This document shows, one piece after another, positions 59,901 through 64,000 of a stretch of DNA of 64,000 bases. The translations under genes were made by a program, and so were the position numbers. Each line of letters begins with the position of its first letter. The first letter of the stretch is position 1. The notes under the pieces were generated by a model. It was not told the origin of the DNA. It saw nothing but the letters and a program-made list of their open reading frames with translations, and did not search any database. Origin of the DNA: Favolaschia claudopus. Taxonomy: Eukaryota; Basidiomycota; Agaricomycetes; Agaricales; Mycenaceae. The stretch covers positions 868,001-932,000 of the forward strand of contig JAWWNJ010000043.1 of assembly GCA_037176885.1 (NCBI GenBank), read 5' to 3'.

Positions 59901-61085
59901 TCGGACAAATGAGAAGATTTCATAATTAACTCTTCAGGCCAGCGATGACCTGTGTCAGTACCCGCAATTGAGTGGCTCCAGGTTTCGAGGAAATAAATCT
60001 TGAGTGTAATTCCGCAGAGACGCAAAAGACTAAAACCAGCAGAATATTGAGCAAGTCCCAGTGGTATTCATCGATGACAGCCGAAAGCTAGCGGTGTGCG
60101 CGCGGAAGCCCGCGATTCTCAGAAAATGCCGACATAAGTAGGCCCATGGAATTAGATACAGCGGTTTGGACGCGATTCGGGGTCTTCGGAGGCTGAAGAC
60201 CGCCTCGAGCGCTCCATGCCGGTATGTTGATGCTTGGCAGAGGCGCAGGAGGCGTGGGCAACGGGCCTTCAAAGAGATGAGGTGAAGGGAGCGGAAGAAA
60301 GGCCTGTTGATGCGATCATCGATATCGCGTCCAAAACAGGAAATTCCGAACATTGCCTCTCACCACGACCATCGACAATTCCTCCCGCTGTGTTGAGTGG
60401 ACTCTAGGGCTCATGTACGTCACCATATCTTATTTTTCTCTTGTATATTCGAACTACAGCGCTATTTTGGCTCAGGAACTCCAGCAGCACGGGCAGGCAC
60501 GTTTGCGCGCATTTCGAAAAAAACGGGGTCTGGGCTAGCGGTGCCGCAACCCTCTGACTCAGGGCTCTCACAATCAATTTGTAATGAATACGCGTGGCGT
60601 CGGGGAAGGTTTTGGAGCGATTGGAGCCGCGTTGCGACCAGAGGAATTCAGGTGTGTTTTAGTATCCCTCGCTTCCATGGCTGTATCATGCTGACATCTC
60701 CGGCTCTTGGCACTCAAAAGTTGTTCAAACTACCTAAGCTCGCTGCTCCTGCGGTTTTGAAGGCCCTCGACTCGTCTTCACGCCGCAATGGCAACTCACC
60801 CCTATCTCTACCCTCCACTTTCTCCACCTCGTTTCCCTCTCCACCCCCGGCGTTATGACCCTGAATTGATGTCGTCATTTACCCGAAATGGAACTGACGT
60901 GCGTGTACTTTCCGCGGTGCCATTCGCTGAATTTTGAATTTTTCCAGTTCCCCGTCGACTTCTGCAACTTCCGCAATTCCGGTTGAATGGCGGCCACTCC
61001 GCAAGTTACCAAGACGGACTGTCGATCCCGACGGATGTACGGATGATTTGGTGAAGAGTATTGCGTAGGAGGGCCGGGGGAAGGG
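59901..61085. other. Region between the two divergent arrays
   Basis: About 1.2 kb. No gene recognised; short frames on both strands lack motifs. It would hold the promoters of both arrays if they are transcribed away from each other. Confidence 0.4.
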
Positions 61086-61091
61086 TATATA
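61086..61091 (+). promoter_or_regulatory. TATA box before the + strand exon array
   Basis: GGGTATATAGG is followed about 50-100 bp later by a long C/T-rich stretch (61136-61270) with repeated CTTCAACT words, a typical basidiomycete core promoter and transcription start zone. Confidence 0.6.
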
Positions 61092-61119
61092 GGTGAGCTC
61101 ATATCGTTGAGTTTGACTA

Positions 61120-63500
61120 TGGGTTGACCGCCCACTTCCCACTCCCTCCCTTCACCCCCTCAACTTAACTTCACTTTCATTCAACTTTATATTCATCTCT
61201 ACTTCAATACCTCTTCAACTCGCTTTCCTTTCCTTCAACTCGACACTTTTGTGCTTCAACCCGACTCTCGGACTTAATCGGCTTTCGCTCGGCTTGCACT
61301 TCTTCATTAACCCTCATGTCGATGGCTTCTCGTTTGTGACTTTCACCTTCGGTTTTGTTTCTGATCTGAACTGACTCTCATTGACTTTTATTCATAGGTG
61401 CTACATCTCTCTGGTGCGTCGTTATCTGGTCAGTATTGAACTAACTTCAACTTTTCTTGTCTACTGTAGTACCACTTCGACTCGTAATACACTGGTGAGT
61501 TGTCGCTCGACCTTCGAATCTTGTACTAACTTTATCAATAGCTTCGCTCCTTCGATCCTATGCATTCTGTGCCGTATGAGTTTCAAGTTGCGACTGCTTC
61601 AACGCATAACTGACTTTCCCTTCACGTCATATTCCAACGAGTTTGTACCACAGGTGAGTGATTTCATTCCTTTGAATACCTCAAGGCCTTATTGACCTTT
61701 GATTCAGTCTGTGCTCTTTCTTAACCTGCATGAGATGCACACTCCGACTGTGTGCCCCCGAGGTAAGTGGGTTCTCTATCGAATTCAGCTTTGAGTTACT
61801 GACCGGTTGAATAGCTTCCTGAGATGCACATTTCGACTGGCTAGGTAGGTTCTGATACCGTGATTATAAACGATTACTGACCGTTTGAGAGTCTCTTCAA
61901 CCCTTTGCCTTCAACAACACAAGTAGCACCTCGAAAATTTGAACCCGTCCTGAGTTCAGCACCGTCTCGATCTCTTGGTGAGCCGATTCTGTCACCTTTT
62001 CTATTCGTTTTGTCTGAATTAGCCAAGATCGGTTGCATAACGAACGTCAGTGAGCTTGGGTTGGACTTGGTACAAGGTTCGCATTGCCAGCCCGTTCCCT
62101 ACTTGACTCGATCTGACTTGATTTTTGCAAGCTTTAGGTTGTACCCGTTGGTTTGCGCGATACAGAAACTATGATGGTGCGTCTAACTCTTTGTACTGTT
62201 CTACAATCAGATCCTGACTTGACTCTTTTCGACTCTCAAGACTAAAACTACGTCTCTCCGGCTCCGGTCTCCCGGGGATTTCGACTTGAACACCGAAATT
62301 ATGCCATCTTTGCCAGGTATGTTTGATTTCGATTCCTTAATCTAATCATTGACGGTCTGACCTGAATTTCTTACTAGTCTCTCGTCGGATGCCTTAGTTT
62401 GGCCCGATACCGAAATCATGCCAGTACACTACCAGGTCTGTCTGGCCATTTGTGCTTTTCTACACGGATCGATACTGACTTCACTCCCGTACACCCTAGG
62501 TGCCGAACCCATGCCTCTCCACACCAAATTCTCCGTGTACGCCGAAACTATGCCGGTTTTGTCGCAGGCGGGTTCAATGTCAATTCGTTACTCTTCTTAC
62601 TGACGGCTTGACTTGGGTTTGAAGGGGAAACCTATGGCCGTCCGAGTCGCGCGCGCGCGGCACATGTACATTACATATCTTCAATGGATTCAGTGTGAAG
62701 TAAGTTCATCTTCATGTCAACTCGAACCGACGCTAACCTTCCCTTCTTTCTTTTCTTCTACTCTTTAGCCCGGTTCAAGCGTCAACGCGTCGACGAATCC
62801 TCGCCATGTCAATATAAGTAACAAGTCAACTTCCGGTGAGCTTCAGTTCCGTCTCTCTTCGTTGCTTTCATTCGCTCGTTCGTTCGCTTGTTGCAAGCCA
62901 CAGATGAAGGTAAGTAAGTCAAGGTCAATTTGAACTTGACAAACTCAATTACCTTTTCAGATTTTCGATTAGATTTTGAAGTTGCGGGTTGCTTTATCCC
63001 GAGCGAGTCGATTCGGCGAATCGCGCTGGATTTGATTTGAAGTCAAGTCAGGTTTAAGAGGTAAGCTTTCATTCCTTCTCTTCATTTTCCTCGCGCTGAC
63101 CATCCCACTCAGCGCACGCTCATCACTCATCTATTCAACGGCACAACTCAACATGCGGCTCTGGGATCTCCAGCTTCAGTTCAAGTCAAGTAAGTTTCCT
63201 TTTTCTTTCGTTGCGTTTGCTTCAATTCAATTCAACTCAGACACCGCTACTTATTATGGCTCCAGAGGTAAGCTTCATTTTTCTTCATTTTCCTCGTGCG
63301 CTGATAGCTTGACTCAACTCAGCGCACGCTTCGCTTCATTGTCGCGGTTTTCTTATCATAGTAAGCACACATACATACTCAAAGTATTCTTGTTTCTTTT
63401 CGTTCGCGCTCACGAGTTATTCAGCAAGCAAAAGGGAATTCATTCAAGCTAATTCGAATACAAAAGTGCGCAGTTATTTACTTTGCTTTACTGTACCCTT
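61120..63500 (+). other. Array of exon-like modules on the + strand
   Basis: From about 61317 short exon-like pieces of 16-80 bases alternate with introns of 45-70 bases carrying GT(R)NGT donors, CTAAC/CTGAC branch sites and AG acceptors. Donors include those at about 61333, 61411, 61494, 61654, 61762, 61845, 61977, 62046, 62175, 62319, 62433, 62836, 62909, 63060 and 63266. Several exons end in related words (GAAACTATG, GAAATTATGCC, GAAATCATGCC), and the intron-exon block at 63058-63130 recurs at 63264-63340. Joining exons in the best way gives stops within about 50 codons, so the product is either non-coding or a decayed repeat-exon gene. Confidence 0.5.
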
Positions 63501-64000
63501 GAAGTCCCAACTTGACGAAATCGTGTACTTCCTCGTCTGCGTTCGAAGTACCGACTTCGTTTCTCGCCCGCCTCCATTCAGCTCCTCCCAAGAACGCGCT
63601 TTGCGCGTATCGACTGCTCGCCGGCGCACGGCGTCGCGGCGACGATGTCGGCTCCGCTGGTGTTGCTTTCGTGGCGCCAAGGCGGTGTGGGCGAGCGCGG
63701 CGTCGAAGGCGGTGGCGGGTGCTACGCCGTCAATGCTTGAGTTGCGCGTCGAAGGCCCTTATCGCCGACTCACCTCAGTCCTCCCACCGCCAGCGCGCCA
63801 ACAGCATCCCCGCGCCGTTCTCGCCTCCTTTCCTTACCGAGCGCGAATTGACGGCTTTTCGCGCACCGTCATCTGCGTGGATAGGTGAAATTATTTCGTT
63901 TGTGTTGTTTGAAACACGGGAAAACTTACCTCGAATTGATCTTGCAGCGCAGGTTTTGAGTTGGTCGAGGGGGACAACGAGACATCGGGGCGACGATGTC
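63501..64000. other. GC-rich right end of window
   Basis: No gene recognised. Words such as GCGACGATGTC recur (63649, 63990). A donor-like ACTTACCT on the - strand near 63927 hints that exon-like modules continue beyond the window. Confidence 0.35.

Noticed and set aside
1..64000. CRISPR arrays, bacterial-type operons or plasmid functions
   Set aside because: The window is clearly fungal nuclear DNA; the regularly spaced units at 18.8-23.9 kb have long, related spacers and tRNA-like folds, unlike CRISPR.

Overview
The window is from a filamentous basidiomycete, most likely an Agaricomycete. Genes are broken by many 45-70 bp introns with GT(R)NGT donors and CTRAC/CTGAC-type branch sites. The gene families are typical of mushroom-forming fungi: F-box/leucine-rich proteins, seven-helix membrane proteins, DUF6534-type membrane proteins, a BTB protein, and a laccase with a secreted class 3 lipase. 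All coding calls come from reading motifs and splice sites by eye; no database search was run. Coordinates of spliced genes are start codon to stop codon, introns included.

Layout. 0.9-8.3 kb: a quartet on the + strand, F-box, AYR1-like reductase, AYR1-like reductase, F-box, made by duplication. 8.9-10.6 kb: a seven-helix membrane protein. 12.3-13.5 kb: a secreted Asn/Ser-rich low-complexity protein in nine exons, all joined in phase 0. 14.3-14.8 kb: a cupin. 14.8-18.2 kb: GC-rich DNA without a recognisable gene. 18.8-23.9 kb: eight copies of a tRNA-shaped RNA unit (five +, then three -), each with a T-run downstream, surrounding a DJ-1/PfpI-family gene. 24.4-28.7 kb: a long coiled-coil protein. 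29.1-40.3 kb: two DUF6534-type genes on the - strand, separated by a mobile-element island: a 594 bp MITE-like element and a head-to-tail dimer of a 2309 bp inverted-repeat element with an 8 bp target duplication, each copy carrying two smaller nested elements. 41.4-46.9 kb: secreted lipase and laccase. 49.1-54.4 kb: BTB protein, a second seven-helix protein, an alpha/beta hydrolase. 55.3-57.4 kb: a DHA2-type drug/proton antiporter whose last helix is missing. 57.4-60.0 kb (-) and 61.1-63.9 kb (+): two divergent arrays of very short exon-like modules with good splice signals and little coding capacity.

Functionally the lipase and laccase are extracellular degradative enzymes, the MFS protein an exporter, and the reductase pair belongs to ether-lipid/phosphatidate synthesis. 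I see no clear biosynthetic cluster. The strongest candidate for something undescribed is the tRNA-shaped RNA family at 18.8-23.9 kb; second are the two exon-module arrays at the right end.
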